DNA of 64,000 nt from Dicaeum eximium (taxonomy: Eukaryota > Chordata > Aves > Passeriformes > Dicaeidae), in contig VWZP01004518.1 in NCBI GenBank assembly GCA_013396995.1, forward strand, positions 329,835-393,834, written 5' to 3'. Below are positions 25,901-33,678 of this stretch, in pieces. Each line of letters begins with the position of its first letter. Position 1 is the stretch's first letter. The position numbers and the translations under genes were made by a program. Below the pieces are notes generated by a model that was not told the origin of the DNA, did no database searches, and saw nothing but the letters and a program-made list of their open reading frames with translations.

Positions 25901-28378
25901 CGTTATTAACTCTTTCCACATTACAAACAGACTTATTTTAGTGATCTTCTGTTTTCTTTTTTTACCCTGTTATTGTACCTTAATATTCAGCCTGGTGTTT
26001 TTAGACTATGCTTTACAAAACTTTAAAAATTAATGTATCAGAAGTTTTGAAATATTCCACAAATTCTTTCTACTTCCTTTGTACCAAATGGGGGGTGCTT
26101 CTCTTCTCAACCATACTAATGTGTGAAAAATTGTTGTCTTCACGTCCCCTAAATTCTCTGTGACTGTGTGGACCTTACTCAGGATTCTGTGACATCTTTT
26201 GTGTCAATATAGGGGCCTCACAGTTCCTTAGAAATGTGCACCTGTGATCAACACAATTTTGGGCTCTAAACTTTCTCAATGAAACAATAAAAGGTTGAGA
26301 TGTCAGATGCACAGACATTAAGACTGGTATAGATGTTGGTAAAGTTCTTTTGATGAAAATGCCTTTTAGGCAGATAGAAATATAATTGTGGCAGAAAACA
26401 CTTCATCAAGGTCCTGATAATTCACTGAATTTTTATTCAGTTGAGATAAATTTAAGAGCTATAACCTTGAAGTAGCCTTAAGTTTGTTTTTTTTACTATA
26501 CAGGGGCATGTATTTTGTCTGAAGGTCTTATGGAAGTATAAGAATTAAACAGACTCCGTCTTTGGTGATTCAGACAAATTTTAAAATTTTAAATTTTAAG
26601 TGTCTGCAGAGAGCAACAAGATGTGGGGTCACCTGGGAAACCCAGGAGAGAATGTCCTGCTGCAGCACTGGCAGTGTAGGGGCTTCTTATTAGTGCTAAA
26701 CCTGAAGGTTTCCTACAGGGAACCAAGGGCTTTCTAATGAAGGATTGAATTGGATTTGGTCTGTGCCCAGTGAAAAGCTCTTTGTTTCCAGTTCAAAAGC
26801 TTCAAGGGCTAAACATTTTGGATCCTGACACAGACATACTTCAGGCAACCTGCAAGTACTAATCCATGCAAATTTATTTGGTACAAAACATTCCTGTACG
26901 TCACCTTCTTTAAAGAAAAATCAGCAGTTGTCTTTGGAGTGGTTATTATTTCAGTTCTGTGACTGCCATTGTCACTGTTAATGACCAGGAAAATCTTTCA
27001 AACTGTGTACTGCTAAGGAGTTAAGAATCTGTGTTGGACAGACAGGAATAAAACCACCCTTCAGACAGCAAAACACTTGTAGTGTCAGCTGTGTCAGGAG
27101 CCATGAGAACCACCAGGGACAAAAACACTTCATGGGCTTGAGAGCAGGGGACTGGTGCTTCAAAACCAAACAGAAGCAAGCTCCCTGTAATAGTATTTGG
27201 CTATATGGGCACTTCTTTAGTGCTCAGGCTGGTGGCAATTAAGCAGTGTGGTAACAAAACAATTAAGCAGTGTTATGCTTAAGCTTTAAGGTCACCTCCA
27301 CTGAGATGGTGGAGTGATGGATGACTTAGAAAACGGAACATAGGAAAACAAAATTGGGGTTTTTTTTCTCTAGGACAATCAGCAGGGATCTATTGGGAGT
27401 GAGGAGGGCACAGAATCTGTCACCTGGACATTTTATAAGTTTCTTCCATGGGAAAGCTCAGTCCTAAGCATAGATTTCTGTAAAAACAAATCTTTGTGTG
27501 TGTAGTTTCAAGGACATGGGTGTCTGGCTACCCTGTCTCCCACATGGGGGATGAGAACTTTTCTTCTCTCAATCTGTGATATAAAGAATTGCTGTCTCTC
27601 TGACTTGGTAAGCATTTTCTAGCATTCTTACACTTTCGGTATAGAGCTTGAAGAAGCAAGATGTAGCTCTGTACCTGGGCAGAAATAGCCCAAATCCTTC
27701 TGAACAAGAGTCATTTTAATAAACAATATAAGCCTTCTGATATTGGAGTCAAGAGTCTTGATTCACCCCGACAGGACTCCAGCGACAATACAGAATTGAA
27801 TGTGTGTTGAGTATTTAAGAACTTGATATAAAATGAGCAGAAACAGCTCAGCAACATGTTTTATGTAATCAAAGACCAGATACCTCTATGAGCAGCAGAG
27901 TCAGGTGCAACATGCAGCCTTGGGATAGGATGAAGCTGTGCTCAAACTGTGCAGGAAACCAGTTTGCTTTCCCCAAGAACTGGAGAGGCACAGCTTTCTG
28001 AATTCTAACAGTGTTTAAATTTTTGGGTTTAAAAATCTGTCACAGTACACTCTGTCTGCTGCCTATGCTTTCAGTCACTTTTCCTTCTCCAGCAGAAACC
28101 AGTACATTAATGTCACGTGGTGTTTTACAGGAAAGAAGAAGTTCAAGAGGAGAAAAATCTACTGTCAGATCACTCAGCACCTGGTCCAGAACCACAAAAT
28201 GTGGCAGAAAGTGATTGAGGATGAGGAGAGGTTAGCTGGGTCAGAGAAGCAAGGCACGGAGCAATCCCCACTGCACCAAACTTCAGAACAAATCCAGGCC
28301 ATCAGGGAAGAGGAGGAGGAGAAAGGGAAGGCCAAGAAGGATGAAGAGGAGAACACAACTGTAGAACCAAACCAATGA
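1789..28378 (+). CDS. PDE3A: PDE3A, 3' portion (12 coding exons, 5' end outside window)
   Basis: This gene encodes cGMP-inhibited 3',5'-cyclic phosphodiesterase 3A, which hydrolyses cAMP (and cGMP slowly) and is membrane-associated through N-terminal segments encoded outside the window. Twelve exons (1789-1904, 5630-5849, 8171-8256, 9258-9427, 10355-10492, 14097-14208, 15459-15572, 17010-17209, 18895-19098, 20592-20747, 24079-24319, 28131-28378) join in phase to 667 residues and a TGA. All introns are GT-AG. Visible residues 1-197 form a Ser/Thr/Pro-rich then acidic linker, about 200-585 the catalytic domain, and the rest a charged tail. Metal and catalytic residues are present: His282 and His286 of the HNxxH motif, His366-Asp367, Asp480 and the nucleotide-selecting Gln531. 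Their spacing equals that of remembered human residues 752, 756, 836-837, 950 and 1001. The PDE3-only insert after HNxxH separates this gene from other PDE families. PDE3B is less likely because the linker and tail match PDE3A. Confidence 0.96.
1905..5629 (+). other. PDE3A: PDE3A intron after visible exon 1
   Basis: A 3.7-kb AT-rich intron. It contains a 21-base poly-A tract at 3904-3924 followed by a single undetermined base at 3946. No further exon or clear transposon is recognised. Confidence 0.75.
3946..3946. other. Undetermined base (N)
   Basis: A single N 22 bases after a 21-base poly-A tract in a PDE3A intron. Confidence 0.95.
5630..5849 (+). CDS. PDE3A: PDE3A coding exon (visible exon 2)
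   Basis: Bounded by acceptor ttggccag and donor gtaaga. It encodes about 73 residues rich in Ser, Pro and Thr, beginning NISPLTSPCHSPIQGTP, with several Ser-Pro and Thr-Pro sites. This matches the disordered linker of PDE3A just before the catalytic half. The exon ends inside a Ser codon completed by the next exon. Confidence 0.93.
5850..8170 (+). other. PDE3A: PDE3A intron after visible exon 2
   Basis: AT-rich intron of about 2.3 kb in which I recognise no repeats, RNA genes or additional exons. Confidence 0.75.
8171..8256 (+). CDS. PDE3A: PDE3A coding exon (visible exon 3)
   Basis: A short 86-bp exon after acceptor tatttcag, ending with donor gtaatt. It encodes CGRPYNQ followed by a Thr/Asn-rich stretch. 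The CGRPY sequence is a recognisable PDE3A linker element. Codon phase joins the flanking exons at both ends. Confidence 0.9.
8257..9257 (+). other. PDE3A: PDE3A intron after visible exon 3
   Basis: A 1-kb, very AT-rich intron with poly-T runs and a short TA run near 8619. No other feature is seen. Confidence 0.75.
9258..9427 (+). CDS. PDE3A: PDE3A coding exon (visible exon 4), donor apparently shifted
   Basis: Starts after acceptor tttgcag and encodes the acidic segment TSDYETNNSDSSDIVQNDDD, then PETIILHPLIPPE before donor gtagct. It ends on a complete codon, as the next exon's phase requires. From memory, the human protein has only four residues between PET and the following DKP, whereas this exon gives ten. 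The donor therefore appears to lie about 18 bp further downstream, and no earlier GT fits. The acidic part is strongly PDE3A-like; the last seven codons are less certain. Confidence 0.85.
9428..10354 (+). other. PDE3A: PDE3A intron after visible exon 4
   Basis: A 0.9-kb intron. Apart from the short GAAT-type repeat near 10066-10108, nothing is recognised. Confidence 0.75.
10066..10108. repeat. Short GAAT/GAGT microsatellite
   Basis: Interrupted tandem gagtgaatgagt and gaatgaatgaatgagtgag units, about ten 4-base repeats in total, within an intron of PDE3A. Confidence 0.7.
10355..10492 (+). CDS. PDE3A: PDE3A coding exon (visible exon 5), start of catalytic region
   Basis: Exactly 46 codons between acceptor ggcacag and donor gtgaga. 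It encodes DKPVLAPEPLVMDNLD, then the helical segment NFPIFDLVEKIGKKCGRILSQ, which begins the PDE catalytic fold. Residues are almost unchanged from mammalian PDE3A as I remember it. Confidence 0.95.
10493..14096 (+). other. PDE3A: PDE3A intron after visible exon 5
   Basis: A 3.6-kb intron with poly-A tracts at about 10699-10712 and 12427-12442. No exon, RNA gene or confidently assignable transposon is seen. Confidence 0.75.
14097..14208 (+). CDS. PDE3A: PDE3A coding exon (visible exon 6)
   Basis: Acceptor tttcag and donor gtaagt flank 112 bp. It encodes VSYRLFDDMGLFETFKIP and REFMNYFHALECGYREIP, the helices leading to the first metal-binding motif. The last base, T, starts the Tyr codon completed in the next exon. 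Confidence 0.95.
14209..15458 (+). other. PDE3A: PDE3A intron after visible exon 6
   Basis: A 1.25-kb intron with poly-T tracts near 15215 and 15285. No other element is recognised. Confidence 0.75.
15459..15572 (+). CDS. PDE3A: PDE3A coding exon (visible exon 7): HNxxH catalytic motif
   Basis: Encodes HNRIHATDVLHAVWYLTTQ, the PDE signature holding the proton-donor His (visible residue 282) and a metal-ligand His (286). It continues into INDHGSASDS, the beginning of the insert found only in PDE3 enzymes. Acceptor catcacag and donor gtaaac are in phase with both neighbours; the intron splits an Asp codon in the Ser-Asp repeat. Confidence 0.97.
15842..15892. repeat. 19-bp tandem repeat, 2.7 copies
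   Basis: Unit gcaaaaggtttttattttt repeats at 15842, 15861 and 15880 with no mismatches in the visible copies; the third is cut short. Confidence 0.9.
16313..16356. repeat. GTTTG pentanucleotide microsatellite
   Basis: About eight uninterrupted gtttg units preceded by a degenerate T/G-rich lead. The same motif recurs near 49500. Confidence 0.9.
17010..17209 (+). CDS. PDE3A: PDE3A coding exon (visible exon 8): HD metal-binding motif
   Basis: A 200-bp exon after acceptor ccgctcag. It finishes the PDE3 insert (SDSGITHGHMGYVFSKTY) and encodes [20 protein letters not shown], with the His-Asp pair (visible 366-367) that binds the catalytic zinc and magnesium, followed by HPGRTNAFLVATSAPQ. It ends on a whole codon before gtaaat. 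Conservation is near-complete. Confidence 0.97.
17210..18894 (+). other. PDE3A: PDE3A intron after visible exon 8
   Basis: A 1.7-kb intron whose last 360 bp are dominated by the 14-bp minisatellite. Only 38 bp separate the array from the next exon, so branch site and polypyrimidine tract are squeezed into that gap or into the array. Confidence 0.8.
18535..18856. repeat. 14-bp minisatellite, 23 copies
   Basis: Consensus atgattttgctgag repeats every 14 bases from 18535 to 18856 with no indels: 322 bp, exactly 23 units. Copies vary by point changes such as ctgag/ctaag/ccaag and gattttg/ggttttg. It creates spurious open frames on the - strand. Confidence 0.95.
18895..19098 (+). CDS. PDE3A: PDE3A coding exon (visible exon 9)
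   Basis: Exactly 68 codons after acceptor cttccgcag, ending at donor gtgaga. It encodes [20 protein letters not shown], then [30 protein letters not shown] and KKHFDFVAKFNAK, the core catalytic helices. GC content is clearly higher than in the flanking intron. Residues match mammalian PDE3A almost one for one. Confidence 0.97.
19099..20591 (+). other. PDE3A: PDE3A intron after visible exon 9
   Basis: A 1.5-kb intron. A purine-rich stretch near 20145-20190 repeats aaaatagagaaaaggaa twice. No other element is seen. Confidence 0.75.
20592..20747 (+). CDS. PDE3A: PDE3A coding exon (visible exon 10): third metal-ligand Asp
   Basis: Exactly 52 codons between acceptor tctcccag and donor gtaaat. 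It encodes [20 protein letters not shown], then MCIKLADINGPAKCKDLH, where the Asp of LADINGP (visible residue 480) is the remaining metal ligand, and WTEGIVNEFYEQ. It is virtually identical to mammalian PDE3A. Confidence 0.97.
20748..24078 (+). other. PDE3A: PDE3A intron after visible exon 10
   Basis: A 3.3-kb intron containing one probable old CR1 fragment on the - strand (about 21075-21390) and AT-rich sequence. Near 22775-22830 the stretch tattaaaataa occurs twice. Nothing else is recognised. Confidence 0.75.
21075..21390 (-). mobile_element. Probable degraded CR1-type LINE fragment
   Basis: Read on the + strand, short blocks appear in the order expected of a reverse-complement CR1 3' region: ctctcctctgcag, aaaagtggacacagcatcct, gcaggccacacctctgttcac and ggctttcagctcatcac. 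Divergence is high and the ends are uncertain. The assignment rests on remembered CR1 consensus only. Confidence 0.45.
24079..24319 (+). CDS. PDE3A: PDE3A coding exon (visible exon 11): substrate-pocket Gln and acidic tail
   Basis: Begins after gtctgcag with [20 protein letters not shown], then QLAHLQESFITHIVGPL. Gln (visible 531) and Phe (534) correspond to the invariant glutamine and the phenylalanine clamp that hold the purine. The end is an acidic run, SDESGDTDEQEEEETAEME. Donor gtaagt follows the first base of a codon. The frame stays open upstream into the intron, but the acceptor and homology fix the start at 24079. Confidence 0.96.
24320..28130 (+). other. PDE3A: PDE3A last intron
   Basis: A 3.8-kb intron. 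It holds a cluster of TCTAGA-containing repeats at 24584-24660. No additional exon or clear transposon is seen. Confidence 0.75.
24584..24660. repeat. Degenerate tttctaga(c) repeat cluster
   Basis: Four TCTAGA hexamers, each in a t-rich tttctaga context, lie within 77 bp. They are bracketed by two copies of gactggtgtt. Confidence 0.6.
28131..28378 (+). CDS. PDE3A: PDE3A terminal coding exon
   Basis: Starts after acceptor gttttacag. It encodes a basic patch, KKKFKRRKIYCQITQHLVQN, then the helix HKMWQKVIEDEERLAG and a Glu/Lys-rich tail containing TSEQIQAIREEEEEKGK. It stops at TGA 28376-28378 after EPNQ. The basic patch and the EQIQAI-EEEEEKGK sequence are characteristic of the PDE3A C-terminus. 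The tail is a few residues shorter than in human. Confidence 0.96.
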
Positions 28379-28626
28379 CAATATTTACAGCAGTATTTTA
28401 AGACAGATTGACTCGTGCACAGACTCTTTCTCAAGCCAGCACAGCATTTAGACACAACACTGTAGAAGTATGGGATAATGCGCCTACAGCTGTTTAATTT
28501 GTTTCTCTTTCCTTTTTATGGTGAGGTACATTGTTTAAACTCCTATGCTCAAGGAAGCTTTCACACTGCAACACCGGCTTTACAGACTTTCTTTGAAGAG
28601 ATTTGGGGCGGGGGGAGGGTGGAATT

Positions 28627-28652
28627 ATATAAATATATATATATATATATAG
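28627..28652. repeat. TA dinucleotide microsatellite
   Basis: Interrupted tataaatatatatatatata run in the putative 3' UTR of PDE3A. Confidence 0.85.
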
Positions 28653-29039
28653 CCAGGGTTATTGGCTGCACACTTCAGCAAAATACATTTAATGATATAT
28701 TATGGTCACTGTGATATTTACAGGAGAAAGTTATCTAAGGAAATGCTGCTTCTGAAGCACATTTGCAGTTAACAGTAAGGTACCAGTTAAGTAGCTTTTG
28801 CTCTTAATGCTGAGGGATAAAAGTTCCAAAGTTTTATATGAATGCTGAGATATCCTGCCAACACACATGTGTGAGTGAGGGGGTGTTTGCGAGTGTGAGT
28901 GGCTGTGAGGAAATACAGCATGGTCTGAGCTCTTATCACACTAGCTGTAGCACATGTCCCAGCACACCACAACAAACAGAAGGCCAGAGTTTTAGAGAAT
29001 TCATGCCTGCAAGGGAGCAACTTTGAGGAGCTTTGCTTT

Positions 29040-29480
29040 CCCGTAGCTCTCCAGGCGCGGTTTGCACTCCAGCTGTGGGCAGCAGCAGCGGCCCAGGCGC
29101 TGCTCTGGCGCTACCCAGCTGTGCCAGCATCACCTCCTGCTCCTCCTGCTGCTCCTCCCGGAGTGCTGGGGACAGGGCTGTGCCAGGAGGGCTGTTCCAA
29201 GGGGGAAGGGCAGGGCACAGCAGCGTGTTCCCCTGGAGAAGGCCTGGCCCTGCCCGTGCCCGTGCCCCGGTGTTGGGGCAGGCGAACACGCAGAGTTTGG
29301 GGGCACACGCCAAGCTGTCCCCAGGCACGCTGTCCCCTTCTGCCCTCACCCCCTGGGCACACATGGAGCTTTTAAGAACAAAGCTAAATTGCTGGGAGAG
29401 AAAAGAAGGGGAGTGTGGGGGCCTTCCCCAGAGAAAGGCAAAGGTTAGGAGGTGCATGGGCACAGGAGCCAGGCACTCGG
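29040..29480. other. GC-rich block in PDE3A 3' UTR
   Basis: About 440 bp of markedly higher GC than the surrounding AT-rich UTR, with CAG/CTG/CTC-rich runs and many CpG. Several frames stay open on both strands (up to 187 codons), as expected from base composition. No domain is recognisable in any frame. Confidence 0.7.
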
Positions 29481-29933
29481 TGTCCCAGGAGCTGCTCACA
29501 TGAGCTCCAGAGAACTTGGCTTTTCACTGTCAGGTGCTGCATGGGAGCAGTTTGTTGCTGGCATTCTGCTTAGGAGCAGCGTGTTTGATCCCACCAATAT
29601 CCTTTTCTCCTTCTTTCTTCTCTCTTTTTTTTTTTCCAACAGAAAGAAAAAGATCAGGCCTGTAAGAACAGCAGATCTTTTTTTTGTTGTTGTTATTGTT
29701 CTGTTCATTTGTTTTCTCTGTTGTTTATGATGTGAGCCAAATGTCTATTTAAAAGGTTGGATATTCACTTTCAATATTTTATTTCATGATATATTTGTCA
29801 ATGATTAGCTATCTAGATGTAAATATGGAAAAATTTTTATGGGTTCCTGTAGATAATGATATCTTTAAGAAAAAAAAAGAAAAAGAAAAAGAAAAAAAGG
29901 GAAAAGTTGTTTTGTAAAGATAATTTTTTTAAA

Positions 29934-29939
29934 AATAAA
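29934..29939 (+). terminator. PDE3A: Poly(A) signal AATAAA, candidate
   Basis: Canonical hexamer about 1.55 kb after the PDE3A stop, following a poly-A/T-rich stretch. Confidence 0.45.
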
Positions 29940-29983
29940 TACAAAATCATTTTTATACAGTGTAGCCATTTCCAAACCCCATA

Positions 29984-29989
29984 AATAAA
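29984..29989 (+). terminator. PDE3A: Poly(A) signal AATAAA, preferred candidate
   Basis: Canonical hexamer followed within 25 bases by T-rich sequence. It is the better placed of two hexamers only 50 bp apart. Confidence 0.5.
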
Positions 29990-31303
29990 GTCTTGAGTAA
30001 TTTCTATAGACCCTTCTGGGAAACCAGCGGTCTACAGGATCAAGGCTTTAAAATATTAATGCTCTTGGGGACTGGCAGCACGAACCAGTACCCCACAATT
30101 TAGATATTTGCTCCCACAGAAAGAGTTATATCTATAAACTTCAGTATCTCTCAAAAATCCTTTGACTATGTATGCTTTTTCTACTTTGATTCTGCAGCCC
30201 ATTGCCAAGAAGAGGGTTGCTTGTGAGAGTAAGATTCTTTGTGAAAGGCAGAGTTTGTAGAAGTCCTTTTTGTATTAAATTTCTGACATTACACCCATCA
30301 CTTTTTGCTATTGTTACACATTCACCAAATTTCACGATCCTGTTGACACCTCCCCAAAATGTTGGAAAACATTCTCTATCAAAGCCAACCACGTGTGTTA
30401 TCACTTCAGAGTTCCTTCTTGCTTTGTGTTTCTGTCAGAACGAGGTTTTGCTCGAAAGAGGATTTTGGGTTTTTACGGGTTGCATTTGCCTGATATTGTT
30501 CTGTCCTACTCTTACCAGTAGAAAATGTGTTTGCCTTTCAGCAGAGTGACTGGAGCAGGGTTCTGAATGCTCTTATCAGCACTAATATTTAGGAAGTGTT
30601 TTTCAGTGAAATCAGGAAAGCAAAGGTCCAAATCCCTCTGCTATTTTAAAGGGAAAGGATATAGCAGAATTCATTCAAAAGAAAAAAGTTGTCTCCAAGA
30701 TCTCAGCAAGTCTCCATCAATTCCAGTTTGCATTGTTTTCAGATCTCTTCAGTCGCGTTGATTGATCATTTTATCCGGGCTTTTCTTGTACAAGTGATAT
30801 GCATACCCTATGGTATGAGAAGGATTTATTATGCCTCATTCTGTCCTTTAAAAATTAAACTTACAGAGATGCTTTAAAATGTCACATCTCCAAGCACTTC
30901 TTTCTTGATTTTCAGTGCATAATCACTGCAACTGGATTTTAATGCTGGGGTTTATTTTGCCTTTGCTGGAAGATGAAAAATTCTATTGCAGCAAGTGTTA
31001 GTGGGTGCCCAGTTGGTAAAATTGTGAAGAAGCATTTAAGAATGAGGCAAAATGCTGTAGGTAGGGCTCCACATATTCCTCTAAACTGGCATACATAGGG
31101 TTGAAAGGAACTAAGAGTAAATAATAAAAGTTATCTAAAGGTGTGCTGAAATGAAACTATTATATTTTTCTAGTCATCATTTTTGGTTGCAATTAAGTAA
31201 AATTAGCTTCTAATTTGTTCTTCTGCATTGCCAAGGCAGAACAAACAAGGCAAGGATAGTTTTCATCAGTTTTTATTCTGACATCACATCTGAACTTCTC
31301 TCT

Positions 31304-31326
31304 GCATCATCATCATCATCATCATC
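31304..31326. repeat. CAT trinucleotide microsatellite
   Basis: Seven perfect cat units. Confidence 0.9.
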
Positions 31327-33677
31327 CTAAAGATGGATTTAAGTCTTTACCATTAGTGTACCACTGTTAGAATTTCTTAAGATCCTGGTGGTCTGAATCT
31401 GGAAGAAAGTTAAGAGGTTAAAGTTAAGCTATAGAGGTTCAAATAGATGCTTTTAAAGGTACCATTTGGCATCTAAGCAAATTTTGCTCCCAAGTCCCAT
31501 TCTATGCATTCCACTGGACATAAAGTTCATTTGTTTTCTTTAAAAATTCTAAATTCCTGTCTGCTTTTTTGTTAGAATTTTTTTTTTTCTTTCTGAAATT
31601 CTGGCCCCATCTTTCTTCAGAAATGCCCTGGAAAGTAGAATGCAGAATGTGAAGAAGGCAAGAACATTGCCAAATTGAGCATCAGTCAGTGGCAGAGCCT
31701 GTAAGGACTCTCTGTGGGCATCCAGTGCTGCTGATCTGTGAGCTGAGGAGGTGTGGGGCAGCTGCACTTGCAATCCTAGAGAATTCCGTCAGCATTTTTG
31801 AAAACTTAGCCATAAGTCTAATGCAGCAAAAGCTCTGTGGCTGGTGCTGGCTGTTGATGAAGTTGTTTTACAGCAGTTGTTGTGTTGATGAAGTACTTGT
31901 GCAAAGTCTAAGTCCTGTCACAACCCAGGCATTCCCACATTCCACGTATATAAGGAAGGAAGGTTTCAGTTTAAGGATGAGAAGGTGCTGAGCATCCCAA
32001 GGCCTCATGGGCAGGAGATGAGACAGAAGCACATTCCCAGAGTGATTGTGGGAAGGAGGAAAGGAAATTATAGTCCAGTATTAAACGGATTTTGTAAAAC
32101 AAAATTTATTTTCCTTTTCTTTCAAAATAAAACGTTATTTTCCTTTTCTTTCGAGTACTGAAGTTGAGTAAACATTAGGCAAATTAAACAAATAGAGTTT
32201 CTGGGAGTTTAATTACTGTTTGGTGTTGAAGTATTAGTCAAAATTATGGCAGTGTTAAAGAGAAGATAATTACTCCCATTAATAAGAGCAGAAGAGCCTT
32301 TTTTTTTCCCCCTATTTTTCAGTGAATCAACAAGTAAAAATGTCCAGGGATCTTGGAGAAAAATACATGTTAAGTGATTTTGAACAAATGAAAGAATAAT
32401 AGAAATTAGGTGACAGCTGTGTTAAGAAACATTGGAAGAGCTTGCAAAATTATTGATTATTGGAGTCAAATTTTGATTTAGAGCAGAATAGCACCAGTAC
32501 TTTTGAGTGCAATTTAGCATGATAAATCTTTCTTTGAGTTTCATCGCTTCCTTTTAGCAAAACAACATTCCTCTGCAGGTAAATCAAAGCAGGGTTTAGC
32601 CCCTGCTGTGGTAGTTATTGAGTCCCAGTTGGGGGGAGCTGTGTGAGAATTATTCTCCATTTACAACATAATGATGATTTATTCAGAGGGATTTTCCTGG
32701 CAGGCAGGTGTTCTTTTGATGAAAAATGCATCTCACCACCTCAGCAGGATGCAGATGTCACCTGAGTGAGCACCCACCTGAGCTCCTCAGGAGCCTGGGG
32801 GCAGAACAGTGCCGGTGTATTTCGGGAGAGTTCCTTCTCACAGTGACAAGATGGGGCAAGAGCTCCAGCTGGTTAACAATACCTCTTTGATAAAAGTGAA
32901 ACAGTAAGCCTTGGGCAGTCTGAAACCCTGCCAGTGCCACCTGAGGTGTGTGCAGACATCCCCCCGAGGGCTTGCTGGTGTCAAACTGCTGCTGAGTGCA
33001 GGCAAAACCAGCTGGCCTTGGGTGTGGTCTGTCAAGCTGAAGGATGTAGTAAATCAAGGAAAATTTTTGACTGAAGTTGTTTAATTCTCCGTCATTAAGG
33101 AAAACTTTGCTTGGTGCAAGAGGAGGGAGAAAAAATAAGAATATTTCATTTGAGCTTTTCAGGTTGCTGGTCTGTGTCTGTGGTTTCTTGCTTCCAAAGC
33201 TGTGTGTGCAGTATATCTGGGGTGTGGGAATGGGGCAGCAGAGGAGAATTGTTCTGCCCTGGGTGCCACAGGGAGTCTTTGTGCTCTGGGGAGCACCACT
33301 GAAATCTGCAGGTGTGGAAAGATAATGTGTCCAAGCAGTGAAAGAGCTGGGGAAACCCAAATATTTCTGTTTTCTGTCTGGAAGCATAAGAGCAGGTATA
33401 CAGGACTTTGCCAAAGCTGCAGGCCATGTGTCCTTTTATGACTGAATTCTCTTGTCCTGAGGCAAAACCATAGAAATCAGACCAAAACACAGCTCCAGTT
33501 TTCAACGCTGTCTTCCTCTACTGCAGTGAATGCTTAGAAACAATTGATGTGAATTAGCAACTGCTCTTTGCTTTTGAGTATTTATTTAAAGGAGTTGGGA
33601 GGTTTTGGTGGTGTTTTTTATTTTTCTCCTCTGACCCTAGTCATTTTTCCCCCGTGGTTTCCTAAAAAAAAAAAAAA

Positions 33678-33678
33678 N
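33678..33678. other. Undetermined base (N)
   Basis: A single N directly after a 14-base poly-A run, probably an unresolved homopolymer length or a join. Confidence 0.95.

Larger units (their letters stand above)
28379..30010 (+). other. PDE3A: Probable PDE3A 3' UTR (proximal form)
   Basis: This stretch follows the stop codon. It contains a TA microsatellite (28627-28652), a GC-rich block (29040-29480), a purine/A-rich run (29868-29902) and AU-rich sequence before two AATAAA signals at 29934-29939 and 29984-29989. The exact cleavage site is not visible. A longer transcript using AU-rich sequence as far as about 35.2 kb cannot be excluded. Confidence 0.65.

Noticed and set aside
28936..29503. 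Overlapping open frames of 187, 156 and 128 codons on both strands
   Set aside because: They lie in the GC-rich block of the PDE3A 3' UTR where stop codons are rare. No frame has a recognisable domain or splice structure.
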